Part shown: piece by piece, positions 23,563-32,204 of the stretch | Layout of the letters: the number at the start of each line of letters is the position of its first letter | Numbering within the stretch: position 1 is the first letter of the stretch | Source: Scatosoma sp045127595 | Lineage (GTDB): Bacteria > Bacillota > Clostridia > Christensenellales > Borkfalkiaceae | Direction: 5' to 3' | DNA: 64,000 nt | Assembly: GCA_045127595.1 (NCBI GenBank) | Contig: JBGVQS010000025.1 | Coordinates: 1-64,000, forward strand | Notes under the pieces: generated by a model | What the model was told of the DNA's origin: nothing | The model's database searches: none | The model's input: only the letters and a program-made list of their open reading frames with translations | Position numbers and translations under genes: made by a program

Positions 23563-25032
23563 TTAAAACAAAATACAAATAAAGTTCCCTTTACCGTCAT
23601 TGACAATTCTCGTCATCGTGCGGCGTAATTTTTTACGCAATTCAGGCGGCATTGCGCCCGTCTTCCCCGACAACGCTTCCCCGACGAGCGTGCGTAAGCT
23701 CTTGCCAAAAATATTCGTTTCCCATACCTTTTCCGCGCCCTCTTCGTAATTTTTCAGGGTATCCGCAACAAATTCTTCCCCCTGCTGTTTCGTACCGATA
23801 ATCGGATTCACTGATCCCGCCACGTTCACTTTTACGATATGGTAGCTCGTTGCAGTCGCTTTAAATTGCACGCCGTAGCTTGCGCCTTTTTTCGTGAGCT
23901 GCGGTTTTTCAAGCTCGTATTCCCCTTCGTTTGGCAATACGATCCCGTACCCCTTTTCCTCCGCTTCCTGCAACGCTTCCTGTACCCGTTCATAGGAGCG
24001 TTTTACACCCGCCAAAGACCGCACGTAGCGCATTAACTCCAAATCTCCGCAGAGCGTTTCCCCGCTTTCTTCGCTCAACACGCGATAGAAAAGCGTTTCT
24101 TTTGCGCCGATTGTGAGCTCTACTTTTCCTTTGCCCAAATCCATTTTAATTTCATCGGGATTGATAAAATCGCTATCGTCCGAAAACAAGCTTTCAAGCG
24201 CAAAACAATCGCGCATTTTAACGATATTTTCCGCCGCTTTTTTAATTTCACACAACAAATTTGCCACCCGTTCGTTGCTTTCGGGGAGCGATTGCAGCCA
24301 CTTAGGAAAACGCACGTCGATACTTGTTACGGGGAACTCGAAAAGTGCCGCGCCAAGCACCCCTAAAATATCGTTTTCCGTCATAGTTTCCGCGTTCAAC
24401 GCGACCACGGGTACGCCATATTTTTCTTCAAGCGATTTTTTCAGCGCGTTTTGACTGTTCGGTTTTTTGCAATTTAAAAGGATAATAAACGGTTTATTAA
24501 GCGCTTTTAATTCGGCTACGGCGCGTTCTTCCGCTTCTACGTACGCCGAGCGGGGCAGTTCGGTAATACTTCCGTCGGTCGTTACCAACACGCCGATCGT
24601 GGAATGTTCCTTGATGACCTTTTCCGTACCGAGTGCCGCAGCCTGCTCGAAGGGCATAGGCGCTTCCTGCCAAGGCGTTTTCACGAGCCGCGGTGTACCG
24701 TCTTCGTCAAAACCGCTTGCCCCCTCCACCGCAAACCCGACGCAATCGACAAGCCGCACGGATACTTCCGCGCCTTTTGAAAGAGTGATTTTCGCCGCTT
24801 TTGCAGGCACAAACTTCGGCTCGGTCGTCATGACCGTTTTCCCTGCCGAAGATTGCGGCAGTTCGTCCGTCATCACCGCACGATCCTTTTCGTTTGCGGA
24901 TGGAATCACGAGCGTTTCCATAAACCGCTTGATAAAAGTGGATTTTCCCGTCCGAACAGGACCGACTACGCCAATGTAAATATCGCCGCCCGTGCGGCTT
25001 TTAATGTCTTCGTATACGCTGTAATTTTCCAT
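23563..25032 (-). CDS. spoIVA: Stage IV sporulation protein A
   Basis: 489 aa, the usual length. SpoIVA is a mother-cell ATPase that polymerises on the forespore surface to form the basement layer of the spore coat. The N-terminus MENYSVYEDIKSRTGGDIYIG and the P-loop GPVRTGKSTF near residue 24 are characteristic. A TGxxSI-like switch region (TTDGSITELP) follows, and the C-terminus ends in DGKGNFICILF, the conserved membrane-targeting tail. GGGAGGT precedes the ATG. A terminator for the upstream gene lies at 25,085-25,127, so spoIVA probably has its own sporulation promoter, which I could not place with confidence. Confidence 0.97.
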   Translation of the reverse strand: MENYSVYEDIKSRTGGDIYIGVVGPVRTGKSTFIKRFMETLVIPSANEKDRAVMTDELPQSSAGKTVMTTEPKFVPAKAAKITLSKGAEVSVRLVDCVGFAVEGASGFDEDGTPRLVKTPWQEAPMPFEQAAALGTEKVIKEHSTIGVLVTTDGSITELPRSAYVEAEERAVAELKALNKPFIILLNCKKPNSQNALKKSLEEKYGVPVVALNAETMTENDILGVLGAALFEFPVTSIDVRFPKWLQSLPESNERVANLLCEIKKAAENIVKMRDCFALESLFSDDSDFINPDEIKMDLGKGKVELTIGAKETLFYRVLSEESGETLCGDLELMRYVRSLAGVKRSYERVQEALQEAEEKGYGIVLPNEGEYELEKPQLTKKGASYGVQFKATATSYHIVKVNVAGSVNPIIGTKQQGEEFVADTLKNYEEGAEKVWETNIFGKSLRTLVGEALSGKTGAMPPELRKKLRRTMTRIVNDGKGNFICILF

Positions 25033-25084
25033 CCGCGACCTCCCATCGTTACCTACGCAGGTCCTTTACGCGGAAAAAGTCGTA

Positions 25085-25127
25085 AAAAATCCCTGCGAGC
25101 AAACCTTACGCTTTACTATATGCAGGG
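25085..25127 (-). terminator. Terminator of the HEAT-like gene
   Basis: CCCTGC and GCAGGG close an imperfect stem-loop (25091-25127). It is followed on the minus strand by ATTTTTT, in the gap between the HEAT-like gene and spoIVA. Confidence 0.55.
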
Positions 25128-25162
25128 AAATTTTTCTTTATGTGCTTTTTTGCGGATTTTCT

Positions 25163-25999
25163 TTAACTTTGTAAGCTTTCTTCCAATCCCGAATTGCCGC
25201 CCTTAACCGCCGCCGCTTCAATCGCTAAATAGTCCTTATCTTCCGTAAAATCGCGCGGCTTTGTGTACTCTCCGCCCAACGCTTCGATCGCGTATTTCAG
25301 TTCTTGGAACTCCACGAACCCGATCGTCGTATCTTCAATCCTTTCCAGTAAAATAGGCAACGCACGTTCGTCGCCGTACGCGGCAAGATAACTCGCGCGC
25401 ATGGGCGTTTCTTCCCCCGATAAAAACGCGGAAAGCAGCGTTTCGTATACGTCGTCCGATTTTTCCTTGACTCTCGAAAGAATTTCCAGCATGTATTCCT
25501 TGGCAATGCCTTTTTTATAAGTATCGAGCGCGCGCGTTTTTATCTCGTCCGCGTGCAAGCGGAAAATATCCGCAATATCGCTTCGAATTTCTTCGTCCAA
25601 ACGGTTCTCCGTCAAAATGGAAAAATACGCCTCGAACGCCTTTTCGTTATCCCCGATCAAATTGACCGCATAGGAAACCGTTTGCGCGTCGTCCGTCGCA
25701 AGCAACGGCAACAGCGTTTCCGCTTCGCCGCGCGTTTCAAGCTCTCCGCATAAAAATTCAGGCACGGGAACGTCTTCCCGCAAGTGCGCGCACAGCGTTT
25801 CTACAAGCTCCTCATTCGTCATTTTCGCATAATATTCTTTCGGGGTGCATTTGATTTTCGATACGTACGTATCCCCGAATTTTTTATAGAGCTTGGGAAT
25901 GACGTCCTCCCATTGTTTTTCCGTATATTTCTTTTTATTTTCCTCCATATATTGCGTGAGCTTTTCGTCAAAAAGCCCATCAAAATCAATCAATTTCAT
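25163..25999 (-). CDS. HEAT-like helical repeat protein
   Basis: 278 aa from the ATG at 25999, which has GGAGGAG six bases upstream; an earlier in-frame start at 26032 would add a basic stretch without its own site. The protein is acidic and almost entirely helical. Paired helices such as AETLLPLLATDDAQTV, RLHADEIKTRAL and GDERALPILLERIED fit HEAT-type solenoid repeats. The N-terminus has YTEKQWEDVIPKLYKKF. It overlaps the TPR gene by 14 bases, so the two are probably translated together and may bind each other. No enzyme motif is present. Function unknown. Confidence 0.75.
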   Translation of the reverse strand: MKLIDFDGLFDEKLTQYMEENKKKYTEKQWEDVIPKLYKKFGDTYVSKIKCTPKEYYAKMTNEELVETLCAHLREDVPVPEFLCGELETRGEAETLLPLLATDDAQTVSYAVNLIGDNEKAFEAYFSILTENRLDEEIRSDIADIFRLHADEIKTRALDTYKKGIAKEYMLEILSRVKEKSDDVYETLLSAFLSGEETPMRASYLAAYGDERALPILLERIEDTTIGFVEFQELKYAIEALGGEYTKPRDFTEDKDYLAIEAAAVKGGNSGLEESLQS

Positions 26000-27704
26000 T
26001 CTTTTTCTCCTCCGAGTGTTGTTCCACGCCAAAGCGTGCGGACATTGCTTGCGATAAAAGCACCTTTACCCTATCCGGGTTCGCGTCGAACGCGCCTGCA
26101 ATCGAATCGATATTATTGCCCAAGTCCTTTAATCCCGACAGCAAGAATATTGCGCAAGCACAATCGTCCGTGCTATCCACCAAGTCCAAGCTTTCGTTCT
26201 TTGCCAAAGCCGCGTACAGTTCTTCCGCCGCCTTTTTTAATTTCTCGCTGTATTCGTCGCGAATAATGACGAATTTAGACGCTACTTTCGCGTAACTTTC
26301 CACGAAACGTTTTTTGCGCTTCCTGCCCACTTTGATGCTGTGCAGGGGTACGCGGCGGTAAATACAGCAAAGCACCAACCCCACGTCCATATCCTCGTTG
26401 CGTTCAAAGAGCATACGCAAAATTTCAATTTTTAAAACGTCCGCTACTTCAAAATCAAGCAATACGTCCTGCAAAAAATCATCCGCGCGCACGTGCGCCG
26501 CCGTTACCAGCGCAAGATATTGCAAGTCGTGATCTCCCCCGTCCATTTCGTCAAAGCACCAACGTAACGAACCGTCGTGCAACGCAAGCAAACCGAAAAT
26601 TTCCGCTTCGTCTTTCGGCGCTTTGCTAAGCTGTATAAGCGCATGACACCGCGCGTCCCGTTCTTCTTGCGGAAGGTGATAAAAATAGGTAAGTTCCGGT
26701 TTTTTCTCTTCGCCGTTTTTGTATGCGCGGATACGTTTTAAATAATATTTTGCCACTTCCGCGTCGGGATAGACGGTGCAAAGCTCGTCAAAAGCCTTTT
26801 CCGCTTCGTCTAAAATACCGCTTTTGTACGCAGCTACGCCCTTGAAATACAACATTCTTCCGTCAAAAGGAAGCTTCTTTTCCAAAACGCAAAATTTTTC
26901 ATACGCCTGCTGATCCAAGCCGTTTTCACAACAGACGGTCGCTACCTTGTATAAATCGTCGGGATCGGAAACTTCCTTATCGGAAAGTTCAAGCGCCATC
27001 GCCTTACTTTCCGCATGTTTGCCCTGCTCCAAATACACCGCCGCAAGCGTCGCCTGCACACGAACCTCGTTTGGAGAAACCTCCAACAACTCCTTGCAGG
27101 TTTTTTCCGCTTCGTCCGCTTTCCCTGCAAGCAGGTACGCCACCGCTTGCATTTCTTTGGCTTGCGCGTATTCCTTCGCTCCCTTTTCCACCTTGGAAAA
27201 TTCCGCAATCGCGCGTTGGCAATCCCCCGCCTTCAAGGCTTTCGAGCCGATACCGATTTCCTTGGAATAATCCACCCGTTCAGGCGGATATATAAAGCGA
27301 AGCTTCGATTGCTTTTTGCTGGAAAACGCTTCTACAATATCGAGCTTCGTTTCGTCGGGCAAGCTGTCGTCCGCGTCAATCAAGCGGTTGTAATAATACG
27401 CCGACGCGCTTTCGTTGCCCATGTTCAGAAAATTGACCGCCAAGCCTTCGTATACGTCGGGAAGATCTTGCTCGTCCGCGACGTCGAGAAAACGAAACCA
27501 CCAGTTCAGCGCAGAACCGTGCAAGCCCATGCCCTCGTAAATATCCGAAAGACGCGCGTAAACGTCTCCGTCCCCGCCGTATATTTCCAGCTCCTTATAC
27601 GCAGGACGAAGCGCCGCTAAAAATTTCCCTTCGTTATAATATTTATCCGCAAGATTTGCAAGCCGTTTCCGACTGAAATCGATTTGTTTTACCTTTTTAT
27701 CCAT
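25986..27704 (-). CDS. TPR-repeat protein
   Basis: 572 aa, cytoplasmic. Helical hairpins with TPR spacing (A, G, Y, A and P at the usual positions) run from about residue 15 to 330, for example EGKFLAALRPAYKEL, GNESASAYYYNRL, AGKADEAEKTCKELLEV and SGILDEAEKAFDELCTV. The C-terminal 230 residues are helical without clear repeats and have a basic patch (GRKRKKRFVESYAK). TPR arrays are scaffolds, so a partner is expected; the overlapping HEAT-like gene is the obvious one. The ATG follows AAGAAGG and starts six bases after hslO. Confidence 0.8.
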   Translation of the reverse strand: MDKKVKQIDFSRKRLANLADKYYNEGKFLAALRPAYKELEIYGGDGDVYARLSDIYEGMGLHGSALNWWFRFLDVADEQDLPDVYEGLAVNFLNMGNESASAYYYNRLIDADDSLPDETKLDIVEAFSSKKQSKLRFIYPPERVDYSKEIGIGSKALKAGDCQRAIAEFSKVEKGAKEYAQAKEMQAVAYLLAGKADEAEKTCKELLEVSPNEVRVQATLAAVYLEQGKHAESKAMALELSDKEVSDPDDLYKVATVCCENGLDQQAYEKFCVLEKKLPFDGRMLYFKGVAAYKSGILDEAEKAFDELCTVYPDAEVAKYYLKRIRAYKNGEEKKPELTYFYHLPQEERDARCHALIQLSKAPKDEAEIFGLLALHDGSLRWCFDEMDGGDHDLQYLALVTAAHVRADDFLQDVLLDFEVADVLKIEILRMLFERNEDMDVGLVLCCIYRRVPLHSIKVGRKRKKRFVESYAKVASKFVIIRDEYSEKLKKAAEELYAALAKNESLDLVDSTDDCACAIFLLSGLKDLGNNIDSIAGAFDANPDRVKVLLSQAMSARFGVEQHSEEKKNEID

Positions 27705-27710
27705 ACCTTC

Positions 27711-28550
27711 TTAACCTTGATGAAAAAGAGTATCCGCGTCTTTATCCGTAAATTCGTAATCACGGCTGCAATAATGACAATGCACTTTGACAGCCCCGTC
27801 TTCCTTGATGATTTGCCGCATTTGCCTTTCCCCGAGCGACGCCAAAACGCCCAGCAAATATTCCCTGGAGCAGTTGCATTTATACACCGCTTCACGCAGC
27901 TCGTATACGCTCTCGTCTACCGTAAAATAGGATTTCGCGGCATTTTCAATCCCCTGTTTTTGCACGCTTGAAAGCAAATCGTAAATAGAGCAATCTTCCA
28001 CCGCGGTCAAAGCCGCTTGATCGGCAAACGGCAGGGGCTGCAACGCAACCACGCCCGCAAAAATACATTCGTTCCCCTGCATTTGTACGCAAGTAGCGAT
28101 ACGGGTGGGAAGCTGTTCGCTGATACGGAAATATTCTTCAAACGCGCCGTCAAGCCCGCCTACCGTAGGAAACGCGCAAGCGCCGACAAACGGACGGCTG
28201 TACCCGTCATCGCGAATGATCGTCAACGCGCCCTCTTTTCCCCAACAAGCGTCCGCGCCTTCCGTAACCTTTTGATTATGAATATATCCGCGCAGCTTTA
28301 AAGCTCGGTTTCCTGAAACGCCGATATCTCCGCCAAGTCCGTCGCTTTTGACGGACAGAGAAATTTCCCCGCGCTCTCCTTTTAAGCAAGCGCTCATAAA
28401 CGTCATTGCCGAAAGCGCCCGACCGAGCGTTTCTGCCGACGATACGGAAAGCTTGTGTAATTGTATACTTTCCTTGACAATTTCCGTCGTATCGGCAACC
28501 GTCAAAGATACTTGACCGTCGCACACGAGCGTACGCAATACGTTTTTCAT
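27711..28550 (-). CDS. hslO: Redox-regulated chaperone Hsp33
   Basis: 279 aa, normal length. Hsp33 is a cytoplasmic holdase activated when its zinc-binding Cys are oxidised. The C-terminal CNC and CHYC motifs, about 30 residues apart, form the CXC-X(n)-CXXC zinc switch. The N-terminal domain begins with the usual ALGRALSAMTFMSA and GGDIGVSGN segments. It lies in the minus-strand run between a methyltransferase gene and the TPR gene, with only a few bases between genes. Confidence 0.96.
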   Translation of the reverse strand: MKNVLRTLVCDGQVSLTVADTTEIVKESIQLHKLSVSSAETLGRALSAMTFMSACLKGERGEISLSVKSDGLGGDIGVSGNRALKLRGYIHNQKVTEGADACWGKEGALTIIRDDGYSRPFVGACAFPTVGGLDGAFEEYFRISEQLPTRIATCVQMQGNECIFAGVVALQPLPFADQAALTAVEDCSIYDLLSSVQKQGIENAAKSYFTVDESVYELREAVYKCNCSREYLLGVLASLGERQMRQIIKEDGAVKVHCHYCSRDYEFTDKDADTLFHQG

Positions 28551-28555
28551 AACTA

Positions 28556-29293
28556 TTACCTCGTCTTTTGCGCCAAAAAAGTAATTCGATCGCTCTTTTC
28601 AAGCGATTCGCCCAAATGCCCTTCCGCTTCCAGCAACGTAAAACCGTTTTCTTCGAGCGCGCTGCGGATTTCTTCTATCGTGTAGATATACTGCCTGTGC
28701 GTTTCATCCTGACGGATATATTTTCCGTCGCCCGTCTTTGAAAAGAGCGTTACTTCCATCGTTACGCCGTCCGTTTCTTCTCTATTAAAGGAAAGATAAG
28801 TTACTTCGTCGCGATCGTCAACGCTTACAGTATTCGCAATTTTCTTTCTAAATTTCCTTTCCGAGCTAATATCGAAAAGGAAGATTCCCCCTTTTTTCAG
28901 CCCGCCGCGGACGTTTTTAAACGCCGCCGAAAGTTTATCTTTCGGGATATAATTCACGCAGTCGTTGATCGCCGTAGCAAAATCGAAGCGACAGGGCAAT
29001 TTCGTCTTGGTGATATCTCCAAGCAGATATTCTCCGCGCAAGCCTGCTTTAAACGCCTGCTCCTGCGCGTAATCGAGCATTTGCGAAGAAATATCCAAAC
29101 CCGTCATTATATAGCCGCATTTGGTAAACGCGCGCGTGAACCAACCGCCGCCGCAACCGATATCTACGCCGCAAGCAAGCGAGTATCCCCGCAGTTTCAA
29201 AATTAAATACTGCGACCAATTTTCATAGTCGCAGTCATCATTTAGATATTCAAACCATTTGGCAAGATTTGTATATGCCGTTTGTCTGTTCAT
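28556..29293 (-). CDS. Class I SAM-dependent methyltransferase
   Basis: 245 aa. The SAM-binding motif VDIGCGGGWFTRAF near residue 40 is followed by GLDISSQML (motif II), DFATAINDCVNYI (motif III/IV) and a GGIFLFDIS strand. This is the small-molecule type of Rossmann methyltransferase. The N-terminal YTNLAKWFEYLNDD resembles that of other clostridial members of unknown substrate. It starts three bases after the YesL-like gene and ends six bases before hslO, so it belongs to the same operon. Substrate unknown. Confidence 0.88.
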   Translation of the reverse strand: MNRQTAYTNLAKWFEYLNDDCDYENWSQYLILKLRGYSLACGVDIGCGGGWFTRAFTKCGYIMTGLDISSQMLDYAQEQAFKAGLRGEYLLGDITKTKLPCRFDFATAINDCVNYIPKDKLSAAFKNVRGGLKKGGIFLFDISSERKFRKKIANTVSVDDRDEVTYLSFNREETDGVTMEVTLFSKTGDGKYIRQDETHRQYIYTIEEIRSALEENGFTLLEAEGHLGESLEKSDRITFLAQKTR

Positions 29294-29296
29294 CTT

Positions 29297-30589
29297 TTAT
29301 TCGCCTTTCGGGGGTTTCAGCTTTTTACCGCGTTTCTTCCCCTTATTTTCTTCGTCTTCCTGCAAAGCCTTTTCACGTTCGTCAAACTGCTTGTTGTATT
29401 CAACGTAACGGAAATCGTTCTTATGTTCTTCGGCGTACGCTTCGGTATCTTCTATAATATTTTGCTTACTTTCACGTAAACGCTGTAAGTCTTCACGATT
29501 GAACGACGTGGGCAATTCGTAAACCTGTAACGAGTCGTCGATCGGCTTAATCGGTCTAGCAACCAAGCGGGATCTACCGTGCGAAAGAATAACGCGCTGA
29601 TATTCCAAAGCGGCTTCGCTGTCGTTCGGTGCGGAAGAAGATCCGTCCTTGTTGTAGATACCCCTGCCAACTTTTGCGCCGTCGAGCTTGGGATTGATAT
29701 ATTTATCGAATACCCATTGTGCGAAATCGAGCCATACGAGCAACGCATACGCAAGCCCAAAAATGAGTACGAGCATCAAGCCGAGCATCATAAAGAACCC
29801 ACCGGTAAACGTCAAAAGCAAGAAAGGCAGCAACGCAAGCGCGCCGAAAAATACCGTTTGGGGCAACGTACCGATCGCCATCAAGAACCCGTTGCGGATC
29901 AGTTGGAAAAACTTCATTTTATAGTTTACCCCAAGCGCGATCATCCAAACGGAAACCATGCCCGCAATGGTAATCAACACGTAGCTGGTTGCCTGCGAGA
30001 ATTTCATCCAACCGCGTTGCGCGCCCGAAAGAGAACCGACCGCCAACGTGAAGTTGCTGAAATTGATCAACGCATTACAAAGCAAAAGGATAATGCTGAA
30101 AAAGAGCCCCGTCTGCAAAGCGTTTTTGTAATTGAGCTTTACCCCGCGCCAAAAATCGCTGGTAACGAAAATACCTTCCGTCCAAACCATGTTACGAATA
30201 ACGTACATACCGCCCGATAAGCCTACCGCCGCGATCAACGTCGCCAAAACGATACCGATATTTGTATATAACTGACTGGAAAGCGTCAAGCTTTCGGAAA
30301 GCCCAAGCTGACTGGGATAGTTCGGATACCCGATCCCCCATGCACCGCCGAACGGTTCGGAAACGCCGCTCGCTTCGCGCATCATGCCGCCGAGGATAAT
30401 CACCGCGAACAACGGAATAAAAAAGAGTATCGTCAATAAATTGACTTTTACAATTTTCCCAAAATTTCCCTTGAATATATCCCAAAAAAGCTGCCAACGG
30501 TTGGTAGGCAACGTACTTCTTGCATATTCCTCACTTTTTTCTTTTCCTTCTAAAAGTCGGGTGATAAGCCCTTTCTTTTGCTGTGCCAT
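29297..30589 (-). CDS. YesL-like (DUF624) membrane protein, long form
   Basis: 430 aa with about six membrane helices. The family core is visible: NLLTILFFIPLF in the first helix, an external loop, GGMYVIRNMVWTEGIFVTSDF, then FWRGVKLNYKNALQTGLFF. YesL proteins of Bacillus are about 210 aa. This protein carries an extra C-terminal cytoplasmic region of about 120 residues that is highly charged and ends in KGKKRGKKLKPPKGE. GGAG lies before the ATG. It is the first gene behind the promoter at 30,651-30,679. Function is unknown even for the short family members. Confidence 0.7.
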   Translation of the reverse strand: MAQQKKGLITRLLEGKEKSEEYARSTLPTNRWQLFWDIFKGNFGKIVKVNLLTILFFIPLFAVIILGGMMREASGVSEPFGGAWGIGYPNYPSQLGLSESLTLSSQLYTNIGIVLATLIAAVGLSGGMYVIRNMVWTEGIFVTSDFWRGVKLNYKNALQTGLFFSIILLLCNALINFSNFTLAVGSLSGAQRGWMKFSQATSYVLITIAGMVSVWMIALGVNYKMKFFQLIRNGFLMAIGTLPQTVFFGALALLPFLLLTFTGGFFMMLGLMLVLIFGLAYALLVWLDFAQWVFDKYINPKLDGAKVGRGIYNKDGSSSAPNDSEAALEYQRVILSHGRSRLVARPIKPIDDSLQVYELPTSFNREDLQRLRESKQNIIEDTEAYAEEHKNDFRYVEYNKQFDEREKALQEDEENKGKKRGKKLKPPKGE

Positions 30590-30650
30590 AAATACTCCGT
30601 CAAAATTTGATTCTTATACGCGCCTATGCGTGCGCATACAGTACTTATCT

Positions 30651-30679
30651 ATTTTACTACAAAATTATGATTATTTCAA
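30651..30679 (-). promoter_or_regulatory. Promoter of the yesL-like to HEAT operon
   Basis: TTGAAA (30674-30679), a 17-base spacer and TAAAAT (30651-30656) on the minus strand, about 60 bases before the ATG at 30589. It is divergent from the lysine riboswitch promoter. Confidence 0.6.
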
Positions 30680-30760
30680 GGAATTTTCGGAAAATTTTTG
30701 AAATTATTTTAAATAAAATTCGCAACTTCTTATAAACTTACCAAAAAACGCAAAAAATCT

Positions 30761-30789
30761 TTGACTTTTCCCGTCGTATGTGTTAAAAT
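30761..30789 (+). promoter_or_regulatory. Promoter of the lysine operon
   Basis: TTGACT (30761-30766), a 17-base spacer and TAAAAT (30784-30789). The transcript would start directly at the riboswitch. Confidence 0.75.
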
Positions 30790-30794
30790 AAATC

Positions 30795-30970
30795 CGTTAA
30801 ATAGAGGAGCGGATGAACAAAAGTAACCGCCGATTACTCGTCTTTTGGACAAAGGCGTTTTAGGTCGGTTTGTGAAAGGGTATCTCCGCCGAAGCGCAAC
30901 AGGTCCATTTGCGCTGGGCATGCGGGAGAATACCCGTATGACTGTCACCCCACGTGAAGTGCTATTTACG
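30795..30970 (+). promoter_or_regulatory. Lysine riboswitch (L box)
   Basis: The 5' strand CGTTAAATAG pairs with CTATTTACG to close P1. Inside are the conserved AGAGGAGCG start, GTGAAAGGGTATCTCCGCCGAAG, GCTGGGCATGCGGGAGAATACCC and GACTGTCACCCC elements of the lysine aptamer. It lies in front of asd-dapA-dapB, the lysine and diaminopimelate branch genes, and is followed by a terminator. Lysine binding should favour termination. Confidence 0.93.
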
Positions 30971-31020
30971 TTTACCGAATACGCCTTTGGACGTCTTCGG
31001 CAAATCCACAAGGCTTTCAC

Positions 31021-31042
31021 GACGGGTACGCCCCGTCTTTTT
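31021..31042 (+). terminator. Riboswitch expression-platform terminator
   Basis: GACGGG-TACGC-CCCGTC followed by TTTTTC, 50 bases after the aptamer and about 30 bases before the asd start codon. It is the likely lysine-controlled off switch. Confidence 0.85.
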
Positions 31043-31073
31043 CTTTACAATGAAACAAATAAGGAGTATCAAT

Positions 31074-32153
31074 ATGAAGCACTTTAACGTAGGCGTTATC
31101 GGCGCTACCGGTATGGTTGGGCAACGTTTTATGCTGTTGCTTGAAAATCATCCCTGGTTCAACGTAACCGCTCTTGCGGCGTCTTCCCGTTCCGCAGGAA
31201 AAACCTATAAAGAAGCCGTTGGCGAAAAATGGGCTTTCGATTGTGAAATGCCTGAAAAATACGCAAATATGACCGTTTTAGACGCGGAAGCCGATCTTGA
31301 AAAAATCGCTTCGCTCGTCGATTTCGTTTTTTGCGCGGTCAATATGGACAAAGCGAAAATACGCGCGCTTGAAGAACGCTACGCGCAGGCGGAAATCCCC
31401 GTTGTTTCCAACAATTCCGCACACCGCTTTACCCCCGACGTTCCCATGATCATTCCCGAAGTCAACCCTGAACATTTAGAGGTCATTTCGGCGCAAAAGG
31501 AACGCCTTGGTACGAAACGCGGCTTTATCGCGGTAAAATCTAACTGCTCTTTGCAATCCTACGTTCCCCTTTTGCATCCCTTGAAAAAATTCGGGATCAA
31601 GGAAGCCGCGGTTTGCACCTATCAGGCGATTTCCGGCGCAGGAAAAACCTTTACCACAATGCCAGAAATTCTCGATAACGTCATTCCATATATCGGCGGC
31701 GAAGAAGAAAAGAGCGAAAAAGAACCTTTAAAAATTTGGGGCAAAGTGCAAAACGGAGAAATCCTTTCCGCAACCGCACCCGTCATCACGGCGCAGTGCT
31801 TGCGCGTACCCGTTTCCGACGGACATACCGCGGCGGTGTTCGTAAGCTTTGAAAACAAACCAACGAAAGAAGAAATTCTTTCCGCTTGGGCAAGCTTTTT
31901 AGGCGAACCGCAAGAACGCAACCTGCCTTCCGCACCCAAACAGTTCCTTTGCTATTTCGAAGAAGACAATCGTCCCCAAGCAAAGCTTGACAGAATGGCG
32001 GGCAACGGTATGAGCGTTACGGTCGGAAGACTGCGCGAAGATACCCTTTTTGATTATAAGTTCGTCGGGCTTTCGCACAACACCTTGCGCGGAGCTGCGG
32101 GCGGCGCGGTACTTCTTGCGGAGCTTTTGGCGGCAAAAGGCTATATGGATTAA
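31074..32153 (+). CDS. asd: Aspartate-semialdehyde dehydrogenase
   Basis: 359 aa from the ATG at 31074, which follows AAGGAG; an in-frame ATG at 30954 lies inside the riboswitch and is not the start. The enzyme reduces aspartyl phosphate to aspartate semialdehyde with NADPH. Visible are the nucleotide motif GVIGATGMVGQRF, the active-site Cys in KSNCSLQSYV, the YQAISGAGK segment and the C-terminal SHNTLRGAAGGA. The sequence is closer to the archaeal/fungal-type Asd class than to the E. coli type. First gene of the lysine-riboswitch operon. Confidence 0.95.
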   Translation: MKHFNVGVIGATGMVGQRFMLLLENHPWFNVTALAASSRSAGKTYKEAVGEKWAFDCEMPEKYANMTVLDAEADLEKIASLVDFVFCAVNMDKAKIRALEERYAQAEIPVVSNNSAHRFTPDVPMIIPEVNPEHLEVISAQKERLGTKRGFIAVKSNCSLQSYVPLLHPLKKFGIKEAAVCTYQAISGAGKTFTTMPEILDNVIPYIGGEEEKSEKEPLKIWGKVQNGEILSATAPVITAQCLRVPVSDGHTAAVFVSFENKPTKEEILSAWASFLGEPQERNLPSAPKQFLCYFEEDNRPQAKLDRMAGNGMSVTVGRLREDTLFDYKFVGLSHNTLRGAAGGAVLLAELLAAKGYMD

Positions 32154-32204
32154 TAAAAAGAATTTTGGAAGAATAGATTAAATATAGGGAGAAAAAAAAC
32201 AGTT

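Noticed and set aside
30954..31073. N-terminal extension of Asd from an upstream ATG
   Set aside because: The extra codons overlap the riboswitch and terminator; the ATG at 31074 has AAGGAG and matches the family N-terminus.
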